A DNA stretch of 64,000 bases from Johnsonella ignava ATCC 51276 (GTDB taxonomy: Bacteria > Bacillota > Clostridia > Lachnospirales > Lachnospiraceae). Within the stretch, counting starts at the first letter, position 1. Each line of letters opens with the position of its first letter. Below are positions 30,293 through 40,441 of this stretch, in pieces. The notes beneath the pieces are model-generated. The model worked only from the letters and a program-made list of their open reading frames with translations. It made no database searches and was not told the DNA's origin. A program made the translations under genes and the position numbers. The DNA is taken from positions 6,923 to 70,922 of the forward strand of contig NZ_JH378834.1 of assembly GCF_000235445.1 (NCBI RefSeq), given 5' to 3'.

Positions 30293-31233
30293 AATCCTGT
30301 CCTTTTTATATTGCTTTCAAACATTCTATTGTACCCAAGCCATAGCACATTTTCATCGGCAGATTCAAGAATTTCCTTCATAGTCTCAAGCTTTGCATCG
30401 GTATTATCTGCAAGATTAAGGGCAAGTGCTTCGATAATAGCAGGCTTTTTAGGTGAACCGTACTCAAGCTCTCCGTGATGCGAAAGTATACAATGCTTAA
30501 GCTCATTTAGGAGTTTTTCAGGAAAGCCTTCTATCTTCTGTGCTTTTTTTGAAATTATCTCACAGCCTATAATTATATGTCCAAGCAGCTGTCCCTCATC
30601 AGTGTAATCATTTTCCGGAAATGGCGAAAGTTCTTCAATTTTACCTATATCATGACATAAGGCTGCTGAAATCAAAAGATCACGGTTAAGTATAGGATAG
30701 CTTTTACAATAAAATTCACACAGCCTTACAACACTCAGGCTGTGTTCCATCAGTCCGCCCATAAAACTGTGGTGTACATTTTTTGCTGCTGATGAAGATT
30801 TAAATTTAGAGGCAAATGCTGTATCCTCTATAAATATAGCATTTAATAATCTGTTTAGGTGTATATTTTTTATTGAAGATACCTTTTCCTTAAGTTCATT
30901 ATACATACTCTCAATACTGTATTTTGAAACCGGTATATAGTTTTCTATCATATATTCACCGGCATCGGCTTTTCTTACACGTCTTATATTAAGCTGAAGG
31001 CTGCTGTTGAACATATTTACATCAGCTTCAACCACAATATAATCCATAGCACTTATATCATTTATTCCCGGAGATTTTAAATCCCATATCTTCGCATCCA
31101 CAGTACCGCTTTTATCCTGAAGTATAAGACTTGCATACTCCTTTCCTGCTTTTGTAAGCAGTATCTGACGGCTTTTACACAGATATATCTCAGATATTCT
31201 CATACCCTCTTTTAATGTTGACAAAAATTTCAT
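30289..31233 (-). CDS. YhaM-like 3'-5' exoribonuclease (OB fold and HD domain)
   Basis: A 314-residue protein with an N-terminal OB fold (about 12-85; DKSGTVDAKIWD) and a C-terminal HD metal-dependent domain (MEHSLSVVRLCEFY, then LCHDIGKIEELSPF and ILSHHGELEYGSP). This is the YhaM layout, a 3'-5' exonuclease acting on RNA and DNA. The ATG overlaps the stop codon of the upstream HtrA-like gene and its own stop overlaps the rlmD start, so the three are one operon. Confidence 0.88.
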   Translation of the reverse strand: MKFLSTLKEGMRISEIYLCKSRQILLTKAGKEYASLILQDKSGTVDAKIWDLKSPGINDISAMDYIVVEADVNMFNSSLQLNIRRVRKADAGEYMIENYIPVSKYSIESMYNELKEKVSSIKNIHLNRLLNAIFIEDTAFASKFKSSSAAKNVHHSFMGGLMEHSLSVVRLCEFYCKSYPILNRDLLISAALCHDIGKIEELSPFPENDYTDEGQLLGHIIIGCEIISKKAQKIEGFPEKLLNELKHCILSHHGELEYGSPKKPAIIEALALNLADNTDAKLETMKEILESADENVLWLGYNRMFESNIKRTGL

Positions 31234-32621
31234 CAATTTTCCTTTCTAAGCAGCCTCTCACCAACCTTAATATTAAATTTCAATTCCTTATATTCATCCT
31301 TTCCATTATTCCTCATTACTGTAATAACGGCATCAGAGCCTATCTGAAGCTGTCCCAGAATTTTCTGATAGGTATTTATATTTGAAATTTCCTGCTCATT
31401 TAATGCCTTTATTATATCCCCGGGTTGGATACCTGAATCATATACAGGACTTCCGGGGGTTACGGCTCCTACATATATACCTTCAGGCATACCCGTATCC
31501 TTCATTTTTTTGCTTACATTAACGGCTTCTATACCTATATACTGTACAGGATTACCATTTACCATCTTTTCTATAAGTTCCTTATAATCAGATATGGCAT
31601 ATGCTGTCGAGATATTATCGCTGTTAAGATCTTTATATTTATCCGTAACCCATGCTATTACCTCGGCATCGAGATTTATCAGAAAGCTTCCTGCCTGGGC
31701 ATCAGTTTTTAAATCACTGTAAAAAAGCCTTGCATTACCGTCAGTTACACTTATATCCTTTGCTATATGCGATATATAACCATAGCTTGTAGAACGTGAT
31801 ATCCCAAGCGGACTTCCTATAGCCATAACTACATTTCCCCTTGCAGTAAGATATGAATTGCCTAAAGTTGCCGGCTCTATTGTTTCAAGTACCTTACTGT
31901 CAATATCTTCAACAGGTACATATATAACTGCAAGTCCGCTGATTTTATCAACTGCTCTAAGTCTTGCATTATTCTCACCCGCATCATTAAATGACACTTT
32001 GATTAAATCCGCCTCTCCCAGAGCTTCTGCAGGACAGAGTATACCTATTTCAGTCTGTGTCTTTGTAAACACTATTCCTGAATAATGCCCTTCCTTTTCT
32101 ACCGGGTTATTAAACCAATCCCTTGTATTTTTAACGGAATCAACCGCTACAAGAGAATTGTCAAGTTTTCTGCATACCTCATCAAGTCTTGAATAAATCC
32201 TTTTAACATCATCTGAAGTATATTCATGACTGGCAAACGCTGATTCAACAAGCTCCTCTACCGGTTTTCCCTCTTTTGAAACTTCAGTTTCTTTTACAGA
32301 TCCGCTTTCCGGCAAAGTGTCAAGTGCTGAAGAGTCAGATGCGACATCATTTTCTGAAGTACTGTTATTTTCAGGATCATCTTTCGGTATGCTTATACTT
32401 TGATATTGTCTTGAGTCTTTTTGTTTAAAATGATTCCGTACAATTGGTTCTGAAAATACAAATGTTGCCGCAGCTATAAGTCCAAATACCACAGCGCTGC
32501 ATGCAATCAGCGCAAAATGCCTTAAAACATTCCCTTTTCCTTTTTTACCACCCCTATTTACTATGTTTTCATGTATAAATTCTTTTTTTCTGTCTTTTTT
32601 TGTATTATTACTTTCAGACAT
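31233..32621 (-). CDS. HtrA-like membrane protein with PDZ domain, catalytic residues lost
   Basis: A 462-residue protein with one membrane anchor (about 34-57), an acidic Ser-rich linker, a trypsin-like domain (about 170-350) and a PDZ domain (about 360-455; PEGIYVGAVTPGSPVYDSGI). The catalytic positions are not kept: the usual LTNNHV site reads ILCPAEAL, DLAV reads GLAV, and the GNSGG serine loop reads AQAGSF. It is therefore probably a non-proteolytic sensor or scaffold of the HtrA fold. GAGG precedes the ATG. Confidence 0.8.
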   Translation of the reverse strand: MSESNNTKKDRKKEFIHENIVNRGGKKGKGNVLRHFALIACSAVVFGLIAAATFVFSEPIVRNHFKQKDSRQYQSISIPKDDPENNSTSENDVASDSSALDTLPESGSVKETEVSKEGKPVEELVESAFASHEYTSDDVKRIYSRLDEVCRKLDNSLVAVDSVKNTRDWFNNPVEKEGHYSGIVFTKTQTEIGILCPAEALGEADLIKVSFNDAGENNARLRAVDKISGLAVIYVPVEDIDSKVLETIEPATLGNSYLTARGNVVMAIGSPLGISRSTSYGYISHIAKDISVTDGNARLFYSDLKTDAQAGSFLINLDAEVIAWVTDKYKDLNSDNISTAYAISDYKELIEKMVNGNPVQYIGIEAVNVSKKMKDTGMPEGIYVGAVTPGSPVYDSGIQPGDIIKALNEQEISNINTYQKILGQLQIGSDAVITVMRNNGKDEYKELKFNIKVGERLLRKEN

Positions 32622-32818
32622 ACTGAAACCTCGATCTCTTATATGTAAGTTTTTATGCTTAAAACAAAGTCCTTTTATTATATAATATATACAAATAGCA
32701 CTGTCGTGGTAAACAAGTACCTTGGACTCAACCGATGTTTATTATACTATATACTCTATAAAGTTAAAAGAGTCTTTCATTTTCCATTTTACAGTAATGT
32801 GCATTTACCAGACACTTG

Positions 32819-32827
32819 TGGTATAAT
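32819..32827 (+). promoter_or_regulatory. extended -10 promoter of mutS2
   Basis: TGGTATAAT is a perfect extended -10 box about 100 bases upstream of mutS2, with no good -35 box. The intergenic region 32,622-32,923 also serves the opposite-facing HtrA-like gene, where I see only A/T-rich sequence and no promoter I would assert. Confidence 0.5.
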
Positions 32828-32923
32828 TTCTTAAAATTAACAGCAACTGATAAGACTTTAGTACTAAAGACTTTAAATACATATATCAGTTAGCAGCAGA
32901 TAAAAATATACATCACAATAGAT

Positions 32924-35464
32924 ATGGATAATAAAATGGATAATAAGACTATACAGGCACTTGAATATAATAAAATACTTGAACTTTTAAAAAAATATGC
33001 AACCTGTGAGCCGGGAAAAACCTTATGCGAAAAGCTTAAACCCTCATCTGATTTTAGAGAGGTTGTAAAATCACAGAAAGAAACATATGCCGCACTGGAT
33101 CGTATACGCATAAAAGGCAGTTTAAATTTTGGTAATGTAAGATACTTTGGTGAAAGCTTTAAAAGACTTGCACTGGGTTCTCCTTTAAATATTCCTGAGC
33201 TTATGCATATAAGGCTTTTTCTTGAAAATACCTCTCGAGCATATAATTACGGTAAGCACAATGATAATCATCCGGCTGGCTGTCATGACAAAAATGCATA
33301 CGATACTATAAAAGATACCTATGTAACTATCTCTAAAACAAAAGAGAAAAAAACAAATAAAAGTAATAACTATAACAGCGATACAGCTGATAAAGGATAT
33401 TATAAAACTAATAATACCGATAATACAGATGATATTGAAGAATTTGATGCTATTGATATATACTTTTCTTCACTCAAACCGCTGACTCAGATTAAAAATG
33501 AAATTGCAAGATGCATTTTATCTGAAACGGAAATTTCCGATAATGCTTCACCCAGACTTTTTGAGCTTGTAAAACAGCACAAAAATGTACAGTCAAAAAT
33601 GCATACGGTACTTCAGAGTCTGCTTGAATCACATAAAGAATATCTTATGGATTCAATTATAACAATGAAAGACGGTGCATACTGTCTGCCTATAAGAGCG
33701 GATTTTAAAAATAAAGTAAGCGGAATAGTTCATGACCATTCCGCTTCAGGTTCTACTATATTTATAGAACCTATGGCAGTTATACGCTTTAATAATGAAC
33801 TGCGTGAAATTGAAATTGAAAAACAACAGGAAATTGATAATATACTTGAAGATTTAAGCAGTCTTATAAGACCTTATATTGATGATATTAATGAAAATAT
33901 CAAAAATATGGCACATCTTGATTTCGTATATGCCAAGGCACATCTTTCAGATGCCATGTCAGCGTCAATGCCTGTATTCAACGACAGATTTTACATAAAC
34001 ATAAAAGAAGGCAGACACCCTTTAATCCCTGATAATATTGTGGTTCCGATCAACATATCAATAGGTGATGATTACAGCCTTCTAGTAATTACAGGTCCGA
34101 ATACCGGCGGAAAAACCGTTTCACTTAAAACTGTCGGACTTTTTACTCTTATGGGGCAATCAGGGCTTCATATACCTGCTTTTGAGGGAAGTTCTCTGCC
34201 GGTTTTTAAAAATGTATATGCCGATATAGGTGATGAACAAAGCATTGAACAAAGCCTTTCCACATTTTCAGGGCATATGAAAAATATAGTTGATATAATT
34301 AAAAAAGCCGATCGCAGCTCACTTTGTTTATTTGATGAGCTTGGAGCGGGTACAGACCCGGCAGAGGGAGCGGCACTTGCTATAGCACTACTTTCACACC
34401 TTCATAAAAAAGGTGCAACAGTACTTGCAACAAGCCATTACAGCGAACTTAAGATATTTGCATTAAATACACCCGGGATAGAAAATGCATGCTGTGAATT
34501 TAATGTTGAAACATTAAGACCTACATACAGGATAATTATAGGTATACCCGGAAAATCAAATGCTTTTGCAATCTCAAGAAAGCTTGGACTTCCTGAATAT
34601 ATAATTGATGAAGCCAAGAAAAATATAGAAGATGAAAATATGTCATTTGAAGAAATTCTTACTAAAATTGAACATGACAGATTTGTAATAGAAAATGAAA
34701 AAAAAGAAATTAATAATTATAAAGCGGAGATTGAAAAACTTAAGCAAACCTATGAAAAAAAGAATTCACGCATTCAGGAAATCCGTGAAAATATACTTGA
34801 AAAAGCAAGGCTTGAAGCGGAAAACATACTAAGCCTTGCTAAAGAAACCGCTGATACCACTATAAATAATATAAATAAACTGACTTCGGCTAAGGGCATA
34901 GGCTCCGAACTTGAAAAAGAGAGAGAAAAATTAAGAGAATCATTAAAAAAACTTGAAAAAAAACCTGCACTTAAAATCAGTAAAAAAAATTCAGCAAAAA
35001 AGCCGAAACATCTAAGATGCGGAGACAGTGTATATGTGCACAGCATGAATCTGAAAGGTACTGTAAGCAGCCTGCCTAATGATAAAGGAAAACTGTATGT
35101 GCAGATGGGTATACTTCGTTCACAGGTAAGTCTTGATGATATAGAACTGATTGATGATACACCAGCAGATAATGTAAAGGTATATGCAGGCAGTAAAGGA
35201 GCTTCTCTCATGAAAGCCAGCCATATCTCGCCTGAAATCAATGTAATAGGCATGAATGTAGACGAGGCGTGCTCTGCCCTTGACAAATATCTTGATGATG
35301 CACTACTATCACATCTTAAATATGTGCGTATAATCCACGGCAGAGGTACAGGTGCACTCCAAAAGGGCATACATGCATATTTAAAAAAACAGCCTTATAT
35401 AAAATCATACCATCTTGCCGAATACGATGACGGCGGCAATGCGGTAACAATAGTAAATTTTTAA
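32924..35464 (+). CDS. mutS2: endonuclease MutS2
   Basis: An 846-residue MutS2 protein. MutS core and helical lever parts lead to the ATPase with Walker A ITGPNTGGKTVSLKT and the STFSGHMKNI motif, then a coiled coil (about 580-680) and a C-terminal Smr nuclease domain with HGRGTGAL. MutS2 acts in suppressing recombination and in rescue of collided ribosomes. A low-complexity Asn/Asp/Lys/Tyr-rich insert (about 110-175) is unusual. No clear ribosome site is visible before the first ATG; the fourth codon later ATG is an alternative. Confidence 0.92.
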   Translation: MDNKMDNKTIQALEYNKILELLKKYATCEPGKTLCEKLKPSSDFREVVKSQKETYAALDRIRIKGSLNFGNVRYFGESFKRLALGSPLNIPELMHIRLFLENTSRAYNYGKHNDNHPAGCHDKNAYDTIKDTYVTISKTKEKKTNKSNNYNSDTADKGYYKTNNTDNTDDIEEFDAIDIYFSSLKPLTQIKNEIARCILSETEISDNASPRLFELVKQHKNVQSKMHTVLQSLLESHKEYLMDSIITMKDGAYCLPIRADFKNKVSGIVHDHSASGSTIFIEPMAVIRFNNELREIEIEKQQEIDNILEDLSSLIRPYIDDINENIKNMAHLDFVYAKAHLSDAMSASMPVFNDRFYINIKEGRHPLIPDNIVVPINISIGDDYSLLVITGPNTGGKTVSLKTVGLFTLMGQSGLHIPAFEGSSLPVFKNVYADIGDEQSIEQSLSTFSGHMKNIVDIIKKADRSSLCLFDELGAGTDPAEGAALAIALLSHLHKKGATVLATSHYSELKIFALNTPGIENACCEFNVETLRPTYRIIIGIPGKSNAFAISRKLGLPEYIIDEAKKNIEDENMSFEEILTKIEHDRFVIENEKKEINNYKAEIEKLKQTYEKKNSRIQEIRENILEKARLEAENILSLAKETADTTINNINKLTSAKGIGSELEKEREKLRESLKKLEKKPALKISKKNSAKKPKHLRCGDSVYVHSMNLKGTVSSLPNDKGKLYVQMGILRSQVSLDDIELIDDTPADNVKVYAGSKGASLMKASHISPEINVIGMNVDEACSALDKYLDDALLSHLKYVRIIHGRGTGALQKGIHAYLKKQPYIKSYHLAEYDDGGNAVTIVNF

Positions 35465-35637
35465 TTTAACTGCGATTTCCACCCTATATTATTTATAGAT
35501 ATTTATTATATTATACAAGTGTAATAAGTATAAAAATTCGATGCAAGCTTGCTTGTAAGAGAATTTATTATCTTTTGCCACCTACATCATTATATATTGA
35601 TTTATATTACAAATTTATACTATACGAGGTTTAAACT

Positions 35638-36342
35638 ATGAATGAAAGACATAAGGTTCTGGTAGTTGATGACGACCAAAATATATCAGAACTTATAACC
35701 ATTTATCTTAATAATAATGAGCTTTATGAGACTAGAACGGCAGCTGACGGAGAGTCCGCCATAAAGACATTTTATGAATTCAAACCTGATATTGTAGTGC
35801 TTGACCTTATGCTTCCGGGTATGGACGGCTATCAGGTATGTCGTGAGATACGCTCAAAATCATCGGTTCCTATAATAATGGTATCAGCAAAAGCGGAGAT
35901 TTTTGACAGAGTTTTAGGGCTTGAGCTGGGTGCTGACGACTATATGACAAAACCGTTTGATACAAAAGAACTTGTAGCAAGGATTAAAGCGGTTATGAGG
36001 CGTTACCGGGACAAAACGGCACTTAAAGAACCCGTAAAATCGGAAAATTATGTTGAATATCCTGATTTAAAAATCAGCCTTGTAAATTATTCGGTAATTT
36101 ACAAGGAAGCTGTCGTAGATATGCCTCCTAAGGAAATTGAACTTTTATATTTCCTTGCATCACATCCTAATCAGGTTTTTACAAGAGAGCAGCTTCTTGA
36201 ACATATATGGGGATATGAATATGCCGGAGATACCCGTACAGTTGATGTACATATAAAAAGGCTCCGCAGCAAAATACATGATCACGGCTCATGGTCTCTG
36301 GGAACCGTATGGGGTATAGGTTATAAATTTGAAACAAAATAA
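35638..36342 (+). CDS. OmpR/PhoB-type response regulator
   Basis: A 234-residue two-domain regulator: receiver (about 4-120) with the acidic pocket VVDDDQ and phospho-acceptor Asp in DIVVLDLMLPGMDG, Lys in DYMTKPFD; and a winged-helix DNA-binding domain (about 140-232; SNPQVFTREQLLEHIWG region, ending RTVDVHIKRLRSKI). It stands 105 bases upstream of its partner kinase. Confidence 0.93.
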   Translation: MNERHKVLVVDDDQNISELITIYLNNNELYETRTAADGESAIKTFYEFKPDIVVLDLMLPGMDGYQVCREIRSKSSVPIIMVSAKAEIFDRVLGLELGADDYMTKPFDTKELVARIKAVMRRYRDKTALKEPVKSENYVEYPDLKISLVNYSVIYKEAVVDMPPKEIELLYFLASHPNQVFTREQLLEHIWGYEYAGDTRTVDVHIKRLRSKIHDHGSWSLGTVWGIGYKFETK

Positions 36343-36446
36343 TTATTTTTTATATTTCAGGAAAAAAAACAAATAAAGACTTCCATTTGCTCTATAAATT
36401 TAAAAAAATAATTATTTTATATTTAAAGGATATACTGTAACAAATT

Positions 36447-37860
36447 ATGAAAATACCACTATATATTAAATTCCTGATGGCATACATAATATTCGGAGCT
36501 GCCGGTTTTATAACCATAGCTACCCTTTCATCAGGTCTTACCTATAACTACCTTATCCGTGCAAAAAGCAGCACACTTAAAGACGAAGCCGGACTTATAG
36601 CAACTACCTACTCATCAGTATATTCAGGTCAGGATATAGAACTTGAAGATGCATACCCCCAGATTCAAATGGCAGCATCATTTCTTCATTCACAGATTTG
36701 GGTAATAGGCAGAGACGGCACTATAATAGTTGACACTGAAAATAAATTCAAAAAAAAATGTAATCAAAGATTTTGATCCTACACTTGTAGACGGCAGTAC
36801 ATTTTATACCATAGGAAACTACTTCAACACTTTTGATTATAATGTGCTGAGTGTATCCGCACCGATTAACGGCAATTACAAAATATACGGCTATGTTGTA
36901 ATCCACATGCCTATATCAACAGTAATCTCTGATCAGAATGAAATACTTAATATAGTGTATATAACCTCACTTATAGTTTTTATACTTTCAACACTCATAC
37001 TTATAGTATTTCATAAGATAGTTTATGCACCTCTGAAAAAAATTACTGAAGCTGCAAAACAATACGCTTCAGGTAATCTCAACTATAAAGTTCAGATTGA
37101 TACAAATGACGAGATGGGCTATCTTGCCGATACCCTTAATTTTATGTCGGATGAGATGGGTAAAGTTGAGGACTATCAGCGTAATTTTATAACCAATATA
37201 TCTCATGATTTCCGCTCCCCTCTTACATCAATAAAAGGCTATCTTGAGGCGATACTTGACGGCACTATATCCGTAAATATACAGGATAAATACATAAAGC
37301 GAGTCATTGATGAGGCTGACAGACTTACAAAGCTTACAGGCAGCATACTTACATTAAATGATATTGATGCAAAGGGAATGCTTATACGAAGCAACTTTGA
37401 TATAAATCGTGTCATTAAAAATACCGCTGCCAGCTTTGAAGTTCAATGTGATGAAAAAGATATCATCTTAGAGCTGATTTTTTCTGATGAAACCGCCATG
37501 GTCTATGCCGATCTGGGAAAAATACAGCAGGTGCTCTATAATCTGATTGATAATGCAGTTAAATTCTCACATAATAATTCAAAAATATATATAAGCACCT
37601 ATCCTAAAAAGGAAAAAATTTTTATATCTGTAAATGATTCCGGTATAGGCATTGATAAAAAAGAAGTTGTAAAAATATTTGAAAGATTTTATAAATCCGA
37701 TTCTTCACGTGGAAAGGATAAAAAAGGTACAGGACTTGGGCTTTCCATAGTAAAAGATATAATACAGGCACATGGTGAAAATATAGATACAATCAGTACA
37801 AAAGATGTCGGCACTGAGTTTATCTTTTCACTTCCGGCTGCTGCAAAACCTCAGGAATGA
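36447..37860 (+). pseudogene. sensor histidine kinase interrupted at an A9 tract
   Basis: The first frame (36447-36776) encodes a membrane helix and the start of an extracellular sensor domain and stops at residue 109. The next frame continues to 37860 with the rest of the sensor, a second helix (about IVFILSTLILIVFHKIVYAP), HAMP, HisKA (NFITNISHDFRSPLTSIKG, phospho-acceptor His) and HATPase (NLIDNAVKFSHNN, GTGLGLSIVKD). The shift is at nine A bases (36750-36758); eight would restore one frame of about 470 residues. It may be phase-variable, rescued by slippage, a real mutation or a sequencing error. Confidence 0.8.
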
Positions 37861-37912
37861 TATGTAATATTTTTGTAAACACTTCTTAAGCTAAACGACT
37901 AGGCGGGTTTTA

Positions 37913-37941
37913 TTGACAAATGTTATTATAAGGCTTATTAT
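37913..37941 (+). promoter_or_regulatory. strong promoter of the first cell-wall-binding protein gene
   Basis: TTGACA (37913-37918) and TATTAT (37936-37941) are 17 bases apart. The 95-base leader can fold by GTCCA/TGGAC pairing (about 37,950-38,005) before the GGAGG site. Confidence 0.75.
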
Positions 37942-38036
37942 TTAAGTAGTCCAGACATTATGTCATATATCTGTAATTACATGATAATTGGACAACTGCA
38001 CAAAAAATCAATTTAATTAAAGGAGGATTTGGGGAA

Positions 38037-38762
38037 TTGAGCAGATTTAAGAAATCAGCTGTATTTTTCATGCTTTTTGCACTTGTTTTAGGTTTATGCA
38101 AATTCACAGTTTATGCTGAGGAAAAGGACTATGTAATTACTTCCGCATACTGGGATGAAAGCCTTGACAATGTTATAGCAATGTGGGATGAAGCAGCTGA
38201 TAAAACATCCTACCGTATACAGCTTTATAAAGGTAATAAAAAGATAGGTGCGCTCCACACTGTAAGTTCAGATAAGTATAATTTTTCAAGACAGATTGCG
38301 GATAATGGTTCCGGAACATATTATTTTACTATCTACCCCACAAAAGGAGGCAGAAACTTAATGGTAAAATCAGAATCTCTGCTTGTAGAATCGGACTACC
38401 TGAATAAGTTAAAAGAAAAATATAAAAACGGCGGCGGTAATACTGACAATACCCGTTCAGGACCCGGTGTACAGCCTATCTCTCCTGAAACCACTTTTAA
38501 TCCGGCTCTGGGAAACAGAGGATGGAATCAAACAGGTACACAGCAGTGGTGGTGGAAATTTGATGACGGTAACTATGCAAAAGGCACATGGCTTTTGCTT
38601 AATGACAAGTGGTATTATTTTAATGCCGACGGTCTCATGCATACAGGATGGCTTAAATACAAGGAATTATGGTATTATTTAAGTCAGAACGGTGATATGC
38701 TTACAAATGCTTCCACTCCCGACGGCTTCAATGTAAATGCTGATGGGGTATGGGTGCCCTAA
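38037..38762 (+). CDS. secreted protein with C-terminal cell-wall-binding repeats
   Basis: A 241-residue secreted protein. The signal peptide is about residues 1-28 (hydrophobic core FFMLFALVLGL, ending VYAEE). A fibronectin-like domain (about 32-120), a Gly/Asn/Pro linker and C-terminal glucan/choline-binding-type repeats (KGTWLLLNDKWYYFNADG, MHTGWLKYKELWYYL) follow. The TTG start is used because AAAGGAGG lies about ten bases upstream and the signal peptide begins there. It has a paralogue at 39028-40038. Confidence 0.82.
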   Translation: MSRFKKSAVFFMLFALVLGLCKFTVYAEEKDYVITSAYWDESLDNVIAMWDEAADKTSYRIQLYKGNKKIGALHTVSSDKYNFSRQIADNGSGTYYFTIYPTKGGRNLMVKSESLLVESDYLNKLKEKYKNGGGNTDNTRSGPGVQPISPETTFNPALGNRGWNQTGTQQWWWKFDDGNYAKGTWLLLNDKWYYFNADGLMHTGWLKYKELWYYLSQNGDMLTNASTPDGFNVNADGVWVP

Positions 38763-38777
38763 AAAAGAAACAAAAAA

Positions 38778-38822
38778 AACGGCTTTTGATAAGCTTATTG
38801 CTTATTCAAAGCCGTTTTTTTG
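38778..38822 (+). terminator. intrinsic terminator after the first cell-wall-binding gene
   Basis: AACGGCTTT and AAAGCCGTT form the stem, with an inner AAGC-rich loop, followed by T8. Beyond it, T9 (38880-38888) and T10 (38920-38929) runs stand upstream of the next gene. Confidence 0.85.
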
Positions 38823-39027
38823 AAATAAATTAATAATATAATTTATACTTACAATCTTCAAGATTTTATTAAGACGGTGTTTTTTTTTGTAAAAAATCTG
38901 TAATGCCTTAGCACCTAGATTTTTTTTTTATTGTATATTAGAATATGCACATAGATACAACTGATAAATCAAGTGTAACTAAAATACAAAAATAATTAAA
39001 ATATTATATAAGGAGATTACTTAAACT

Positions 39028-40038
39028 ATGAAAAACTTAGGATTTTTACAGAAAACAGCTGCACTTGGCCTTTCGGCGTTTTTACTTGCAGCTTTCGCAT
39101 TCCCTACGTATGCAGGTTCAAACAAAACTAATATAGACCACATTACATTATCATTTGACACAGGCAATATTGAAATAGGGTCAAGTGAAAAACGTATTGA
39201 GGTAACTTCAGGAAATGACAATGCCTATACTGTTTCAAATGAACAGGCAGCTGCTACCAATATGGACGGTGAAAGATGGAAAAGCGGTATTACACCGAAA
39301 TTCAATATTACAATAAAAGCTGAAGAGGGCTTTAAATTTGACACAAATGCACTTAAAAACAGCAATTACTATACACTTAACGGCGGTAATGTAAGCTTTG
39401 TAAGGGCAAGAGGAGGCTCAAATTCAATCACTCTTACAGTAAAGATGCCTAAACTTAAGGGTAATGCTGAAAATCTCGGAGTTGATGACCTCAACTGGGA
39501 CGAATACAGCGGAAAAGCAAGCTGGTCTCCTGCAGATACGGCTGAAAAATATACTGTAAAACTTTATCGTGGTTCTTCTTTAGTAACACAGGTTGAAACC
39601 TCAGCTACAAGCTACAATTTCTCTTCAGAGATAGGAAATCGTGGAAAAGGAAATTATACATTTAAAGTAAGAGCTTCAGCGTGGGGTGCTCATGGTGAAT
39701 GGAATGTTTCCGATGATCTGTATGTAGGCGATGACGAGCTTCCAAGATTCGGCGGAGGCGGCGGAAATCCCGGCGGAAATTCTTCAGGAAGAGGAGCATG
39801 GCTTAAAGATAATAATGGATGGTGGTACAGCCGTTCAGACAGGTCATGGCCAAAATCACAGTGGGAATTCATAAATAATAAATGGTATTACTTCAACGGA
39901 AGCGGATACATGGTAACCGGATGGGTTCAGACTAAGGGAAAATGGTACTACTGTGATAGATCAAGCGGTGCAATGCTTACAAATACAACAACTCCTGACG
40001 GATACAGAGTTGACGGAAACGGTGCATGGATACAGTAA
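39028..40038 (+). CDS. secreted protein with C-terminal cell-wall-binding repeats (paralogue)
   Basis: A 336-residue protein with a signal peptide (about 1-28; cleavage near TYAGS), a beta-rich domain (about 34-145), a fibronectin-like domain (about 150-235; TAEKYTVKLYRG, GNYTFKVRAS) that resembles the one in the protein at 38037, a Gly/Pro linker and wall-binding repeats (SQWEFINNKWYYFNGSG, GWVQTKGKWYYC). AAGGAG lies upstream of the ATG. It is probably surface-attached through non-covalent wall binding. Confidence 0.85.
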   Translation: MKNLGFLQKTAALGLSAFLLAAFAFPTYAGSNKTNIDHITLSFDTGNIEIGSSEKRIEVTSGNDNAYTVSNEQAAATNMDGERWKSGITPKFNITIKAEEGFKFDTNALKNSNYYTLNGGNVSFVRARGGSNSITLTVKMPKLKGNAENLGVDDLNWDEYSGKASWSPADTAEKYTVKLYRGSSLVTQVETSATSYNFSSEIGNRGKGNYTFKVRASAWGAHGEWNVSDDLYVGDDELPRFGGGGGNPGGNSSGRGAWLKDNNGWWYSRSDRSWPKSQWEFINNKWYYFNGSGYMVTGWVQTKGKWYYCDRSSGAMLTNTTTPDGYRVDGNGAWIQ

Positions 40039-40093
40039 TGTAATCACTGCTTATAAATTATATTAAAAAGGACTGTAAAATAAGTCATTAATT

Positions 40094-40144
40094 AAGGATC
40101 ACTGAATCTAACAAATGTAAGATTTGGTGGTCCTTTCATTTTTT
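40094..40144 (+). terminator. intrinsic terminator after the second cell-wall-binding gene
   Basis: AAGGA...TCCTT with inner AATCT/AGATT pairing makes the stem, followed by a T-rich tail (TTTCATTTTTT). Confidence 0.65.
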
Positions 40145-40147
40145 AAT

Positions 40148-40261
40148 ATCAAATGGAATTTTTCTAAATTTCTAATTAATCGTGAAGGCAATGTCATCTC
40201 ACGCTTTGAGCCCACTGTCGATATGAAGAAAGTCAGAGAGGAAGTTGTAGCAGTCCTTTAA
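40148..40261 (+). pseudogene. C-terminal remnant of glutathione peroxidase
   Basis: The frame reads IKWNFSKFLINREGNVISRF and then EPTVDMKKVREEVVAVL before TAA. The KWNF.KFL..REG.V..RF pattern is the C-terminal end of the glutathione peroxidase (BtuE/BsaA) family, including its conserved Trp. The N-terminal two thirds with the catalytic Cys are missing and there is no start, so this is a decayed gene. Little can be said about 40,262-40,440, which is A/T-rich with no gene. Confidence 0.7.
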
Positions 40262-40441
40262 TACAAGCACATAGTTATAGTGAAAATCAATAATTTATAA
40301 CACTTAGTCCTTTTTTTGTCATTTTACTAACCTTGATTAGGAAGTAAACTGCCAATAAACATTATAGTTATTACCATAAAAATAAAGAATGTAATTTTAC
40401 CTCCGACTTCAAATTTATCTCATTAAATATTTAATAAAATA

